64,000 nt of DNA from Streptomyces cellostaticus (GCF_001513965.1 NZ_KQ948016.1:585266-649265); one strand, 5' to 3'. Counted from the stretch's first letter, positions 50,313 to 59,365 are shown. Numbers and translations are program-made. Notes: generated by a model not told the origin, from the sequence alone.

Positions 50313-51977
50313 TCACTTCGTCCCGGGGAGGCGAACAGACTGCGTGTGCCGGAAGACGTTCCGCGGATCCCAGTACGCCTTGGCCCGCTGCAACCGCTCG
50401 TAGTTGGCCCCGTAGTACAACTGGTACCAGGGCTGGCCTTCGGTCGGGTCATTGAACTCGGGGTCGCTGAGGTCGACGTCGGGATAGTTGACGTAGCAGC
50501 CGTCGGTGTGGGGGATCTCCGGCAGTTCCGGGGTGGGCATCACGGGTACGCCACCGGTCTCCGCGTACATGTCCTGATAGAAGCCGCGGATCCAGGCCAG
50601 GTGCGGCGCGGCGATCCCGGGGTCGGCCAGGGCGTCCTGGTAGTCGAAGGCTCCGTCGCGGTTGGCGTCCTTTCCCCAGGTCCAATAGGTCTGGTACTGG
50701 AGTTTCAGCACGGACGAGCGCTGGGGCACGGCGGTGTCGAACGGGTCGACGTCGTTGATCCGGCCGCCGTAGGAGTCGACCTGGAGCAAGGCGTCCTCGT
50801 TCTTGTATTCCGTGGTGAGGTGCTCGAAGAGCACGTCGAGCTGGCGGTCGGTGAAATGTGCCGTGTGGTAGGCGGACTTGTACTTCCCGCACCGGCTCGG
50901 GCCGGAGTCGTTGAAGTTCTGGGTCGCCGTGAGCCAAGACAGCCGGGTGGGGATGTACTGGTCGTTGAGCGGCGGGTGTTCGCCCATCTGCAGGTCGAAG
51001 AGGGTCTGCGGGTAGACCTCCTCGGGTGCGATCCAGTTCAGGAAGCGGTTGAGTCGCTCGATCGAGTCGTCGCGGGTGCCGTCGAGCTGGATGATCAGGC
51101 CGACCTTGCCCTTGGTGTGGTTGGTCAGCTTGAGCAGCGTGAACAGATCGCGGTAGTCGAAGTCGCGGAGGAAGTCCGGGCCGCCTTCGCCGGTGTGCTC
51201 GGCCTCGAAGAACTCGCCGTAGCGGCGCACCAGATCCTTGAACTTCTGGGGGTCGGCCTTGAAGAGGCCCCAGTCCCAGGCCAGCGCCCTGGTCAGCACC
51301 TGGGCCGGCGGCTCGGGCAGGCCGCGGAACCAGTAGCGGGTGACCACGCCGAAGTTGCCGCCTCCGCCGCCGGTGTGCGCCCACCACAGGTCCTGGAGCG
51401 CGCGCTCCGGGGAGTCCTTCCGGGCCACGGTGACCTCGGCGTGCGTCCGGTCGCGCACCGTGACCACCTCCACGGCGTACAGGTGGTCGACCGTGAGGCC
51501 GTGCAGCCGGGAGAGCAGGCCGAAGCCACCTCCCGAGATGTGGCCGCCCGCTCCGACGGAGTAGCACGAGCCGCCGGGCACGGTGAGACCGTACCGGCGG
51601 TACAGCTGGGTGACGGTGTGCCAGTTGGTCGCGCCCGCCTCGACGCAGTACGCCTCCATCTCGGCGTCGTAATAGACACCGTCCATGGTGCTGACGTCGA
51701 TGATGACGGCGACGTCGTCACCGCAGACGAAGTTCTCGTAGCAGTGCCCGCCGGAGCGGACCGTGATCCGGCGCGGCGGCACGGCACCGTCGGCCGTGCC
51801 GGTGAGGTAGGTGTTCAGCGCGGCGACCACGTCGTCGGCACCGGCGGCCACCACGACGTAGTCGGGGCTGGCGATCCACCGCTGGTTGAACCCCCGACGC
51901 AGCGCCTCGTAGCGGGCATCACCCGGCCCGACCTCGATCGGGCCGACGGTCCGGAGGTGACGGGGCTCGGCGGGCAT
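50313..51977 (-). CDS. Bicovalent FAD oxidoreductase (berberine-bridge type)
   Basis: 554 residues from ATG 51977 (GGAGGT at good distance). FAD domain: VRSGGHCYENFVCGDDVAVI, with His for one covalent bond, and VPGGSCYSVGAGGHISGGGFG, with Cys for the other. GGGGGNFGVVTRYWFRGLPE follows. C-terminal BBE motif NYPDVDLSDPEFND and YGANYERLQRAKAYWDPRNVF. No signal peptide. Relatives oxidise sugars or tailor antibiotics. It stands alone, so the substrate is unknown. Confidence 0.92.
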   Translation of the reverse strand: MPAEPRHLRTVGPIEVGPGDARYEALRRGFNQRWIASPDYVVVAAGADDVVAALNTYLTGTADGAVPPRRITVRSGGHCYENFVCGDDVAVIIDVSTMDGVYYDAEMEAYCVEAGATNWHTVTQLYRRYGLTVPGGSCYSVGAGGHISGGGFGLLSRLHGLTVDHLYAVEVVTVRDRTHAEVTVARKDSPERALQDLWWAHTGGGGGNFGVVTRYWFRGLPEPPAQVLTRALAWDWGLFKADPQKFKDLVRRYGEFFEAEHTGEGGPDFLRDFDYRDLFTLLKLTNHTKGKVGLIIQLDGTRDDSIERLNRFLNWIAPEEVYPQTLFDLQMGEHPPLNDQYIPTRLSWLTATQNFNDSGPSRCGKYKSAYHTAHFTDRQLDVLFEHLTTEYKNEDALLQVDSYGGRINDVDPFDTAVPQRSSVLKLQYQTYWTWGKDANRDGAFDYQDALADPGIAAPHLAWIRGFYQDMYAETGGVPVMPTPELPEIPHTDGCYVNYPDVDLSDPEFNDPTEGQPWYQLYYGANYERLQRAKAYWDPRNVFRHTQSVRLPGTK

Positions 51978-52140
51978 GGTGATACCTCCACGGCAGACGG
52001 CAACCATCGATCACCGAAGGTTATGCCGCTGTCACTTTCAGTGCCTCCGCCATCCGGGTGACGCCCCAGACGCACGGGGGCAGACCGCCCTCACCCACGG
52101 GCGCTCATGCGCCGGGGGCGCCCGATGGCGCGTCATCAGA

Positions 52141-52422
52141 ATGGGGGGTTCGCACGGCAGGGACCCGCGACGGGAGAAAAGCAATGGGCAGCCGCCCCAG
52201 TACGTCAGCGATGCCGCCGAGCTGACCGAAGACTGGGCTTTCGTCGTCCGGCACAAGCCAGTCACCGACCCGCACCTGACACTCGCTGACATCGGCGTCT
52301 ACCTGCGCGTGCTGCGGTGTTCCCACGTGGCCTGCGCAGAGGACGGACCCTCGGGCCGGTTCACCGTTCGGGCGCTGCGCACCATCCGTTCGAGGGCAGC
52401 GGCGGCACACGCAGCGCGGTGA
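52141..52422 (+). pseudogene. Short ORF, probable truncated regulator-like gene
   Basis: ATG 52141 gives 93 residues. The core VSDAAELTEDWAFVVRHKPVTDPHLTLADIGVYLRVL reads like a genuine protein (the LADIGVYLRVL helix recalls winged-helix starts of phage- or plasmid-type proteins), while the tail (FTVRALRTIRSRAAAAHAAR) looks like random read-through up to rnpB. Probably the N-terminal stump of a larger gene. No clear SD. Confidence 0.35.
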
Positions 52423-52431
52423 GCGGGGAAC

Positions 52432-52841
52432 GGCAGACGAGTCGGGCTGTACGCCGGGTTCTGTTCCCCGGGTTCCTCGCGGAGCCCGGGGCGACGGCCA
52501 TCCATCTAGGGCCGGCGTTGCCGCCGGCCTCGTGCGGTCTACCCGCGGACTCGGGCGGGCAGCCCTCGAACGTCCGCGCAGGAGCACCGAGGTGCTCCCT
52601 TTTGACCTTGCTCCGGGTGGGGTTTACCTAGCTGCCCAGGTCACCCTGGGCACTGGTGGTCTCTTACACCACCGTTTCACCCTTACCGAGGACCGAGGTC
52701 CCCGGCGGTCTGTTTTCTGTGGCACTGTCCCGCGGGTCACCCCGGGTGGCCGTTAGCCACCACCCTGCCCTGTGGAGCCCGGACGTTCCTCGGGAAGCCC
52801 CCTAGGGGGACTCCACGCGGCCGTCCGCCCGGCTCGTCTGC
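52432..52841 (-). ncRNA. rnpB: RNase P RNA (M1 RNA, type A)
   Basis: Read leftward it shows the conserved type A bacterial RNase P RNA elements: GAGGAACGTCCGGGCTCC, ACAGTGCCACAGAAAACAGACC, GGTAAGGGTGAAACGGTGG, GTAAGAGACCACC, and near the end CCCGGCGTACAGCCCGACTC. P1 is closed by GGCAGACGAG at the 5' end and CTCGTCTGCC at the 3' end, giving about 410 nt. It processes tRNA 5' ends together with RnpA. A -10-like TACCAT lies at 52852-52857, inside the upstream EamA gene. Confidence 0.95.
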
Positions 52842-53737
52842 CGTGTCGACCATGGTACCGGGCGGGTGGACCGGCGTGGACCGGCGGCCGTCGCGAAGAC
52901 CGAGCCCGTCAGGATGAGGGCGAAGGCGGCCAGCACCGTGGCGGTCAGCGGCTCGTTCAGGAGCAGGGCGCCCGCCGCCACCGCCACCGCCGGGTTGACG
53001 TACGTGATCACCGTCGCCCGCGTCGGGCCCGCCTCCTTGATCAGCTCCAGGAAGGCCACGAAGGCGACCGCCGTGCAGATCACGCCCAGGCCCGCCAGGG
53101 CTGCCAGGACCGAGGGGGAGGGGAGAGAGGACGGACGGGTCAGGGCTGCCGCGGGGGCGTAGACCAGGGCCGCCAGGGTCAGGCAGGCCGCCGTCAGGTG
53201 CAGGGACGGTACGTCCTTCAGGCGGCGCGCGGCTATCAGGGGGGCCGTCGCGTAGCCCAGGACCGTCAGCAGGACCTCGGCCAGGGAGCGGGTGTCGCCG
53301 CCGGTGAGGTGCGGGAGGGTCAGTACCGTCACGCCGGCGAGGCCCAGCAGCAGGCCCGCGATGCGGCGGCGTCCCAGGTGCTCCATGTCCTGCGAGACGA
53401 AGAAGCGGGAGACGAGGACTCCGACGATCGGCACGCCCGCTATCAGCAGGCCCGCCGTCGAGCTGGACAGGTGCCGTTCGGCGTCGGTGAGGGTGAACCA
53501 GGGGCCCATGATCTCCAGGACCGCGAAAGCCAGCATGGGGCGCCAGTGGATCCGGATGGTGCCGAGGAGGCCGCCCTGTCGCAGCGCGAACGGGAGCAGG
53601 AGGGCCGCGCCGAGCGCGCAGCGCGTGAACACCACCACGGGCGGGGACACCGCGTCCACCGCCACCTTGATCATCAGATAGGGGATGCCCCACACCACTC
53701 CCATCAGGGAGAACAGGAACCAGCCGCGTGCAGTCAT
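52802..53737 (-). CDS. EamA (DMT) family transporter
   Basis: 311 residues, ten helices in two EamA halves: FSLMGVVWGIPYLMIKVAVD opens the first, VLEIMGPWFTLTDAERHLSS and TRATVITYVNPAVAVAAGAL mark conserved helices. Probably exports metabolites such as amino acids. The tail (TRPVPWSTRQTSRADGRVESP) is encoded by bases that also form the first 40 nt of RNase P RNA; the TAG stop lies in the RNA's CCCCCTAGGGGG. Confidence 0.9.
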   Translation of the reverse strand: MTARGWFLFSLMGVVWGIPYLMIKVAVDAVSPPVVVFTRCALGAALLLPFALRQGGLLGTIRIHWRPMLAFAVLEIMGPWFTLTDAERHLSSSTAGLLIAGVPIVGVLVSRFFVSQDMEHLGRRRIAGLLLGLAGVTVLTLPHLTGGDTRSLAEVLLTVLGYATAPLIAARRLKDVPSLHLTAACLTLAALVYAPAAALTRPSSLPSPSVLAALAGLGVICTAVAFVAFLELIKEAGPTRATVITYVNPAVAVAAGALLLNEPLTATVLAAFALILTGSVFATAAGPRRSTRPVPWSTRQTSRADGRVESP

Positions 53738-53761
53738 ACGGCGAGTTTCGGCCGTACGGCC

Positions 53762-54580
53762 TCAGCTGTCTTGAACGCTGTTGCGGTACACCGCCGGGGT
53801 CACCCCGAGCACCCGGCGGAACCAGCGGGTCAGGTGCGCCTGGTCGGCGAAGCCCACCAGGCCCGCCACTTCGGCCGGGCGCATTCCGGTCTCCAGCAGA
53901 CTGCGCGCCCGGGTCACCCGGTACTGGGCGAGCCAGGCGTACGGCGGTATCCCCATCGTCGTACGGAAGGCGCGCAGGAGCTGGTAGCGGGACAGGCCCA
54001 GGTCGGCGGCGAGCAGGGCGAGGGAGGGCGGGGCGGCGAGTTCGTCGGCCAGGCGGTCGCGGACGGTCAGGGCCAGGGCGGCGGCGCCGGGGATGTGGCC
54101 CGGGACCGGTCTCGCCGTGGAGTGGCGGCAGGCCAGGGCCGTGAGCAGCCAGGGGAGGCGGGATTCGGCCTCCAGCGGGTCGGGGCAGACGCTGAGTTCG
54201 GCGTGGGTCACCCGCAGTGCGGTGGCCAGTTCGGGGTCGTCCAGGAGGGGTTCGCGGAAGTGCGGGCGGCCGCCGAGGGTGCCGTCGGCCAGCAGGGACG
54301 GCTCGGCGTACAGGGCGCGGTAGGCGTAGCCGCCGGTGGGGGTGCCCGGTCCGCCGGTGTGCATCTCGCCGGGTTCGAGGACGACGATCGTGCCGGGGCC
54401 GGTGCGGATGTGGCCGCCCCGGTAGTCGATCACCTCGGAGCCGCCCACGCAGACGCCGACGGTGTATTCGTCGTGGGCGTGCGGGGCGTAGGTGTGCCGG
54501 TGGAAGTTCGCGGTCAGCAGGTCGAGCGGGGGGCCGCAACGGCCCAGTCGCGCTCTCGTCCACAGCGCCTGTTCCGCCAT
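53762..54580 (-). CDS. AraC-family regulator
   Basis: 272 residues from ATG 54580. N-terminal cupin: FHRHTYAPHAHDEYTVGVCV, GPGTIVVLEPGEMHTGGP. C-terminal double HTH: SLALLAADLGLSRYQLLRAFRTTMGIPPYAWL and AEVAGLVGFADQAHLTRWFRRVLGVTPAVYR. It lies 24 bp upstream of the EamA gene in the same direction and probably regulates this transporter in response to a small ligand. Confidence 0.93.
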   Translation of the reverse strand: MAEQALWTRARLGRCGPPLDLLTANFHRHTYAPHAHDEYTVGVCVGGSEVIDYRGGHIRTGPGTIVVLEPGEMHTGGPGTPTGGYAYRALYAEPSLLADGTLGGRPHFREPLLDDPELATALRVTHAELSVCPDPLEAESRLPWLLTALACRHSTARPVPGHIPGAAALALTVRDRLADELAAPPSLALLAADLGLSRYQLLRAFRTTMGIPPYAWLAQYRVTRARSLLETGMRPAEVAGLVGFADQAHLTRWFRRVLGVTPAVYRNSVQDS

Positions 54581-54606
54581 CGAAGACCCCCTTGCCGTAC
54601 TCGCTG

Positions 54607-55128
54607 CTAAGCGTGCAACGCCTTCAGGCCCCGCTTCCATGCCGCGTCCAGGTCGGCGTCGGCCGGAAATCTGCCGTGGATCTCCAGGATCACCATGCCG
54701 TGGGCGAAGGCCCAGACGGCCCGGGCCAGGTCCAGGTCGCCTGCGCAGGTCCGCAGCAGCGGCAGGGCGGCCCGGTCCTCCAGGCCGGCGGGGAGTCCGG
54801 CGCGCGGCAGGGGGCGTTCGGTGGCCAGGCAGTACAGGTGGGGGTGGGCGAGGGCGTAGGCGCGGTAGGCCTCGGCGAGTGCTTCCGGTGAGCCGGGGGC
54901 GCGGGCCTCGGCGGCCTCCAGGACCTCGGCCGTCTCGGCGAGCAGCTGTGCGGTCAGCTCGACCTCGACGGCGTGCTTGTCGGGGAAGTGCTTGTAGAGG
55001 GAGGGGGCCTTGATGCCGAGGCGGTCGGCGAGGGTGCGCATGGTGAGGGCGGCGGGCCCGGACTCCTCCAGGAGGGCGCGGGCGGCCGCGGCGATCTCCT
55101 GTGCCCTCGGCGTCAGATGCTCAGCCAC
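54607..55128 (-). CDS. TetR-family regulator (operon with DUF4260)
   Basis: 173 residues: HTH LTMRTLADRLGIKAPSLYKHFPDKHAVEVE, and a short C-terminal domain of the TetR_C_33/WHG type (HPHLYCLATERPLPRAGLPA). Its ATG overlaps the upstream DUF4260 stop by 8 bp. It most likely represses its own operon at the twin palindromes 55584-55627. Confidence 0.9.
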   Translation of the reverse strand: MAEHLTPRAQEIAAAARALLEESGPAALTMRTLADRLGIKAPSLYKHFPDKHAVEVELTAQLLAETAEVLEAAEARAPGSPEALAEAYRAYALAHPHLYCLATERPLPRAGLPAGLEDRAALPLLRTCAGDLDLARAVWAFAHGMVILEIHGRFPADADLDAAWKRGLKALHA

Positions 55129-55540
55129 GCTGGAAGCCCTCCTTCGTCCGCAGTCCGTATCCGAAGGCGCGATCGTACGAGATGTGGGCGAGCCAGCCGC
55201 ACAGGGCCGCGAAGGCCGGAGCCCAGGTGAAGGGCGTGACCGTGTAGAGGGCCAGCAGCGCCAGCGGGACCAGCGCGCGGTGCATCCCGTTGTAGTACGG
55301 CACCGCGCGCGGTGCCAGCTGCCCCTTCGCCATGCGGGGCGCCTCGTCCAGGGCGACGAGGAAGGTCAGGTCGGGCAGGACCAGGAAGGCGAGCGCGAGG
55401 GTGCCGGCGGCCCAGCCGTGGTTCACGGCTTCCAGGACCGCGAAGGCGGACCAGAACAGGGCGGCCGCGAGCCAGGCGGTGCGGCGCAGGACGGTGAGCG
55501 TGGAACGGGGGTGGGTGGCGCCGGCGGTCGTACCGGTCAT
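55121..55540 (-). CDS. DUF4260 membrane protein
   Basis: 139 residues with four hydrophobic helices (RTAWLAAALFWSAFAVLEAV, LALAFLVLPDLTFLVALD, ALVPLALLALYTVTPF). Blocks PDLTFLVALDEAP, YYNGMHRALVPLALL and LAHISYDRAFGYGLRTKEGF match DUF4260, an uncharacterised small membrane family. First gene of the operon with TetR. Confidence 0.88.
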   Translation of the reverse strand: MTGTTAGATHPRSTLTVLRRTAWLAAALFWSAFAVLEAVNHGWAAGTLALAFLVLPDLTFLVALDEAPRMAKGQLAPRAVPYYNGMHRALVPLALLALYTVTPFTWAPAFAALCGWLAHISYDRAFGYGLRTKEGFQRG

Positions 55541-55583
55541 GGCTGCCTCCAGGGTCGTACGACGTCCGGAGCCAGACCGATCT

Positions 55584-55627
55584 GGCTAACGCCGTTAGCC
55601 ATGACGGTATGGCTAACGGCGTTAGCC
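55584..55627. promoter_or_regulatory. Twin 17-bp palindromic operators
   Basis: GGCTAACGCCGTTAGCC (55584-55600) and GGCTAACGGCGTTAGCC (55611-55627) are perfect 8-bp-armed palindromes, identical except for the central base, with centres 27 bp apart. They lie between the DUF4260-TetR operon start (55540) and the end of the upstream TetR gene. Typical TetR dimer sites; the likely binder is the TetR at 54607-55128. Confidence 0.75.
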
Positions 55628-55640
55628 GTCAAGAGGGCGA

Positions 55641-56258
55641 CTATTGCGGGGCCATCCGCTCCAGCGCCGCGAACGCGCTCTTCAGGCGCGCTCGGTGATC
55701 CTCCGCGACCTCCTCCACCGGGTCCCCCGCCATCAGCCGGCGCGCCGACGTGACGTAGACCGTGCGGTACGCGGCGACCGTCAGGGCCGCCAGGAGGTGC
55801 GGGTCGGCCGCACCGGCCTCGGCAAGGGCGGCCACCAGGGCGGACTCGACCTCCTCAAGGCCTTCGCGGGCGCGGGCACGCAGGGCCGGCGAGTCGATGA
55901 CGACCCGCCAGAAGTACACGAACCTCTCCCCCACCCCGCTCAACGGGTGGCCCTGGTCGAGCAGTTGGAGCGCGAGGCGACGCAAGGCGGCGAGCGGAGA
56001 CTCCCCGGGGGCGCGGCCGCGCACCGCCTCGGCGAACAGTTCGGCCGCCTCGGGAATGCGGTCGAGGAACAGGTCCTCCTTGCGCGGGAAGTAGTTGAAG
56101 ACCGTCATGGCGGAGACGCCCGCAACCCGGGCGACTTCGGCGACGGTCACCGCATCGAAGCCCCGCTCCGCGAACAGCAGCGTCGCGATGTTCGAGATCC
56201 GCTGCCGCGTCTCCCGCTTCTTGCGCTCCCGCAGGGAAGGCTCTGGCCCCTTGCTCAT
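55641..56258 (-). CDS. TetR-family regulator divergent to the monooxygenase
   Basis: 205 residues: HTH VTVAEVARVAGVSAMTVFNYFPRKEDLFLD preceded by RERKKRETRQRISNIATLLF. C-terminal domain of the MftR/TetR_C_17 look (LALQLLDQGHPLSGVGERFV). Divergent from the FAD monooxygenase with a 47-bp AT-rich gap holding CTAAA-CT-TTTAG (about 56277-56288), a possible shared operator. Probably represses the monooxygenase. Confidence 0.9.
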   Translation of the reverse strand: MSKGPEPSLRERKKRETRQRISNIATLLFAERGFDAVTVAEVARVAGVSAMTVFNYFPRKEDLFLDRIPEAAELFAEAVRGRAPGESPLAALRRLALQLLDQGHPLSGVGERFVYFWRVVIDSPALRARAREGLEEVESALVAALAEAGAADPHLLAALTVAAYRTVYVTSARRLMAGDPVEEVAEDHRARLKSAFAALERMAPQ

Positions 56259-56305
56259 AGAAAAACTATAGCCGCTCTAAACTTTTAGTGACTACAGTGA
56301 AGCGC

Positions 56306-57880
56306 ATGACGACAAAGAAGCCCACGAAGTCCGTGACGGCGAACGAAAACGGGGCGACGGATTACGACGTGATGGTGGCCGGCGCCGGGCCGGTGGGGCT
56401 GTTCCTCGGCTGCGAGCTGGCGCTCGGCGGGGCCCGGGTGCTGGTCGTGGAGCGGCTGACCGCGGTGGACGAGACGATCAAGGCGGGCGCGGTCAACATC
56501 CCGAGCGCGGTCGCCTTCTACCGGCGGGGACTGCTGCCCGCGATGGCGGCGGTGTGGGAGGCGGCCCGGGAGCGCATGCGCGCCTTCGGGAAGCAGCCCA
56601 CGATCCCGCCCAAGTTCGCCGGGCACTTCGCCGGAATCATGATGGACCCCGCCCTGTTCGACGGCTCCGACCCCGCCTGGGCGGACGTCGGCCCGGCCGC
56701 CGAGGCCGGGCTCGGCGTGCCGCAGGCCGAGCTGGAGCGGATCCTGGCCGCGCGGGCCGCAGAGCTGGGCGTCGAGGTGCGCCGAGGCGTGGAACTGACC
56801 GGCTTCGAGGCGGACGAGGACGGGGTGACCGTACACCTGAGTGGCCCCGAGGAGATCCGGGCCGGCTGGCTGGTGGGCTGCGACGGCGGCCGCAGCACCG
56901 TCCGCAAGCTCGCCGGGTTCGACTTCCCGGGTACGGCCCCGGAGATCACCGGCTACCAGGCGGTCGTGGAGCTGACCGGATCCGAGCGGCTGGGCGCGGG
57001 CTGGAACACCACCGACGTCGGGACGTACGTCCACGGGCCCTTCCCGGGCCGCGTCCTCAGCGTGGAGTTCGACGGGCCCCCGGGCGAGCGCTCGGCACCC
57101 GTCACCGCCGAGGAACTCCAGGCGAGCCTGCGCCGGGTGTCGGGCGTGCCGGAGGTGACCATCACGAAGGTGCTCTCGGCGACCCGGTTCACCGACAACG
57201 CCCGCCAGGCCACCGAATACCGCAAGGGCCGCGTCCTGCTCGCGGGCGACGCGGCGCACGTGCACTCGCCGTTCGGCGGGCAGGGGCTCAACCTCGGCAT
57301 CGGGGACGCGATGAACCTGGGCTGGAAGCTCGCCGCCGTGGTGCGCGGCCGGGCACCGGAGTCCCTGCTGGACAGCTACACCGCCGAACGGCACCCGATC
57401 GGCGCCTGGGTGCTCGACTGGACCCGCGCACAGATCGCGCTGATGCGCCCCGACCGGCACGCCCGCGCCCTGCGCCGGGTGGTGACCGACCTCGCCCTGA
57501 CCACCCCCGGCACCACCTACCTGGTCACGCAGATCTCCGGCGTCTGGCAGCGCTACGACCTGCCCGGCGACCACCCGCTGACCGGCCACAGCGCCCCCGA
57601 CCTGGAACTGGCCGACGGCACCCGGCTCGGCGACCACCTGCACACCGGCCGGGCCCTCCTCCTCGACCTCGCGGACGACCCCGAGCTGCGCGCCCGCGCC
57701 GAGGGGTACGGCGACCGCCTGGACATCCTCACGGCCACCTGCCCCGAACGAGCCGACCTGACAGGGCTGTTGCTGCGGCCCGACGGCTTCGTGGCGTGGG
57801 CCGCGGGCGACGGGAACACCCGGGACGCGCTGACCGACTCCCTGGAGCGCTGGTTCGGGAGGCCTGCGTCCCGCGCTTGA
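56306..57880 (+). CDS. FAD-dependent aromatic monooxygenase
   Basis: 524 residues, group A flavoprotein. VMVAGAGPVGLFLGCELALG binds ADP, VGCDGGRSTVRKLAGFDFPG is the DG motif, and VLLAGDAAHVHSPFGGQGLNLGIGDAMNLG is the GD motif. The C-terminal thioredoxin-like domain (LADGTRLGDHLHTGRALLLD) is the kind found in polyketide and tetracycline hydroxylases. Uses NADPH and O2. It may detoxify an aromatic antibiotic sensed by the divergent TetR. ATG 56306 or GTG 56288. Confidence 0.92.
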   Translation: MTTKKPTKSVTANENGATDYDVMVAGAGPVGLFLGCELALGGARVLVVERLTAVDETIKAGAVNIPSAVAFYRRGLLPAMAAVWEAARERMRAFGKQPTIPPKFAGHFAGIMMDPALFDGSDPAWADVGPAAEAGLGVPQAELERILAARAAELGVEVRRGVELTGFEADEDGVTVHLSGPEEIRAGWLVGCDGGRSTVRKLAGFDFPGTAPEITGYQAVVELTGSERLGAGWNTTDVGTYVHGPFPGRVLSVEFDGPPGERSAPVTAEELQASLRRVSGVPEVTITKVLSATRFTDNARQATEYRKGRVLLAGDAAHVHSPFGGQGLNLGIGDAMNLGWKLAAVVRGRAPESLLDSYTAERHPIGAWVLDWTRAQIALMRPDRHARALRRVVTDLALTTPGTTYLVTQISGVWQRYDLPGDHPLTGHSAPDLELADGTRLGDHLHTGRALLLDLADDPELRARAEGYGDRLDILTATCPERADLTGLLLRPDGFVAWAAGDGNTRDALTDSLERWFGRPASRA

Positions 57881-57931
57881 CCTTGCCGCGACGGCTGCAC
57901 GCCGACGACGCCGACGGGCTCGTGGGGGCTC

Positions 57932-59365
57932 TCACGCGGGCACGAACAGGACCTTTGCCGTTCCCGGATCCGCTCGGGTGAGGCGGACGCGCAGGCGCTG
58001 TCCGAGTGGCAGGTGCTCGCCCTCGATCCGGCCGATGACGGCCGGGGACGCCAACTGCACGGTGCCGACTGCCGGTTGACGGTCCGAGAGGTCCACCACG
58101 CAGGCGTCGAAGACGTCTCCGACGCGGTCCTTGAGGAGGGCCGCCTCGACGAGGTCGACGCACTCCCGCTCGACCGTGGCCGCGCGGCGGCTGCCGTCGG
58201 CCATCTGCCGGGGCAGGGCGTCGAGCGCGGTGAGCACCCAGTCGGGCGGGGTGTGGCCGGCGGCGGCCGCGAGGCAGAGTTCGGCGGAGTAGCGGTCGGC
58301 CAGGCGGCGCAGGGGGGCCGTGCAGTGGGTGTAGGGGACGGCGACGGCGGCGTGCGTGGTGATCGCGGGCAGCTTCCCGTCCCGGAAGACCGTGTAGCCC
58401 GCGCCGCGCAGCAGGGTCGTGCACTCCTGGAGGAAGGCCGCGTGGTGGGGGTCGTGCGGGTCGAGGGTGCGGATCAGTGCCGCGTACGACACGTGGTGCG
58501 GCCAGTCGATGTGGAGGGCGACCGCGGTGCGGCGCAGTCGGGCCACGGCGCCGTCGGGGGCGGCCGGGAGGGTGCGCAGGATGCCGGTGCCGGTGACCAG
58601 CATCAGGTCGGCGGCGGCCATCCCGGTGAGCAGGGAGAGCTGGGCGTTCCAGCCGTCGGCGGGCAGCGGGGCGCGGTAGGCCAGCTCGTAGCTGTGGCCC
58701 CGCTCGGTGATCTCCTGCTCGGGGACGTCGAGGGAAATGCCGCCGCGTTCGACCTCAAGGCGCTCCCGGGCCAGGCCGATCTCCTTCAGCAGCGCCACCG
58801 GCTCCTCGGCCGTCCCGCCGTCGATCTGCCGCTGCACGCCCGCGTAGTCGAGCTTCGCCCGGCTGCGGACCAGGGCCCGGCGCACGTCGACGGCGACGGT
58901 ACGGCCCTCCGCGTCCAGGTCGAGGGTCCACAGCACGGCCGGCCGCGACCGGCCGGGCAGCAGGCTCGCGGCGCCCTCGCTGAGCACGGTGGGATGCAGC
59001 GGGACCCTCTGGTCGGGGAAGTAGAGGGTGTTCACCCGCCGGTGCGTCTCCGCGTCCAGGGCCCCGCCGGGTGCGACGAAGGCGGCGACGTCGGCGATGG
59101 CGTACCGGACCCGGTAGCCGGCGCCCTGCCGGGACAGGTGCATCGCCTGGTCGAGGTCGGTGGAGGCGGCCGGGTCGACGGTGAAGAAGGGGAGGTCCGT
59201 GGCGTCGTACGACGGCAGGGCGGGCGCCTTCGCCGACCGCTCCGCCTCCTCCTGGACCTCGGCCGGAAAGGCCTCCGGTACGCCGAGTTCGGCGCGGAGC
59301 GCGGCGAGGGCGGCCCCGAGGGGGGCCTTGGGAGCGCCGGTCACGCGGATCTTGCGGCGGGGCAT
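57932..59365 (-). CDS. RNB-domain exoribonuclease (RNase II/R family)
   Basis: 477 residues, single RNB domain with short ends. Active site: FFTVDPAASTDLDQAMHLSR with the aspartates binding Mg; RYAIADVAAFVAPGGALDAETHRR, TLYFPDQRVPLHPTVLSEG, YTHCTAPLRRLADRYSAELC. Lacks full cold-shock/S1 domains, so it is the short actinobacterial type. Degrades RNA 3' to 5'. Convergent to the monooxygenase. Confidence 0.93.
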   Translation of the reverse strand: MPRRKIRVTGAPKAPLGAALAALRAELGVPEAFPAEVQEEAERSAKAPALPSYDATDLPFFTVDPAASTDLDQAMHLSRQGAGYRVRYAIADVAAFVAPGGALDAETHRRVNTLYFPDQRVPLHPTVLSEGAASLLPGRSRPAVLWTLDLDAEGRTVAVDVRRALVRSRAKLDYAGVQRQIDGGTAEEPVALLKEIGLARERLEVERGGISLDVPEQEITERGHSYELAYRAPLPADGWNAQLSLLTGMAAADLMLVTGTGILRTLPAAPDGAVARLRRTAVALHIDWPHHVSYAALIRTLDPHDPHHAAFLQECTTLLRGAGYTVFRDGKLPAITTHAAVAVPYTHCTAPLRRLADRYSAELCLAAAAGHTPPDWVLTALDALPRQMADGSRRAATVERECVDLVEAALLKDRVGDVFDACVVDLSDRQPAVGTVQLASPAVIGRIEGEHLPLGQRLRVRLTRADPGTAKVLFVPA

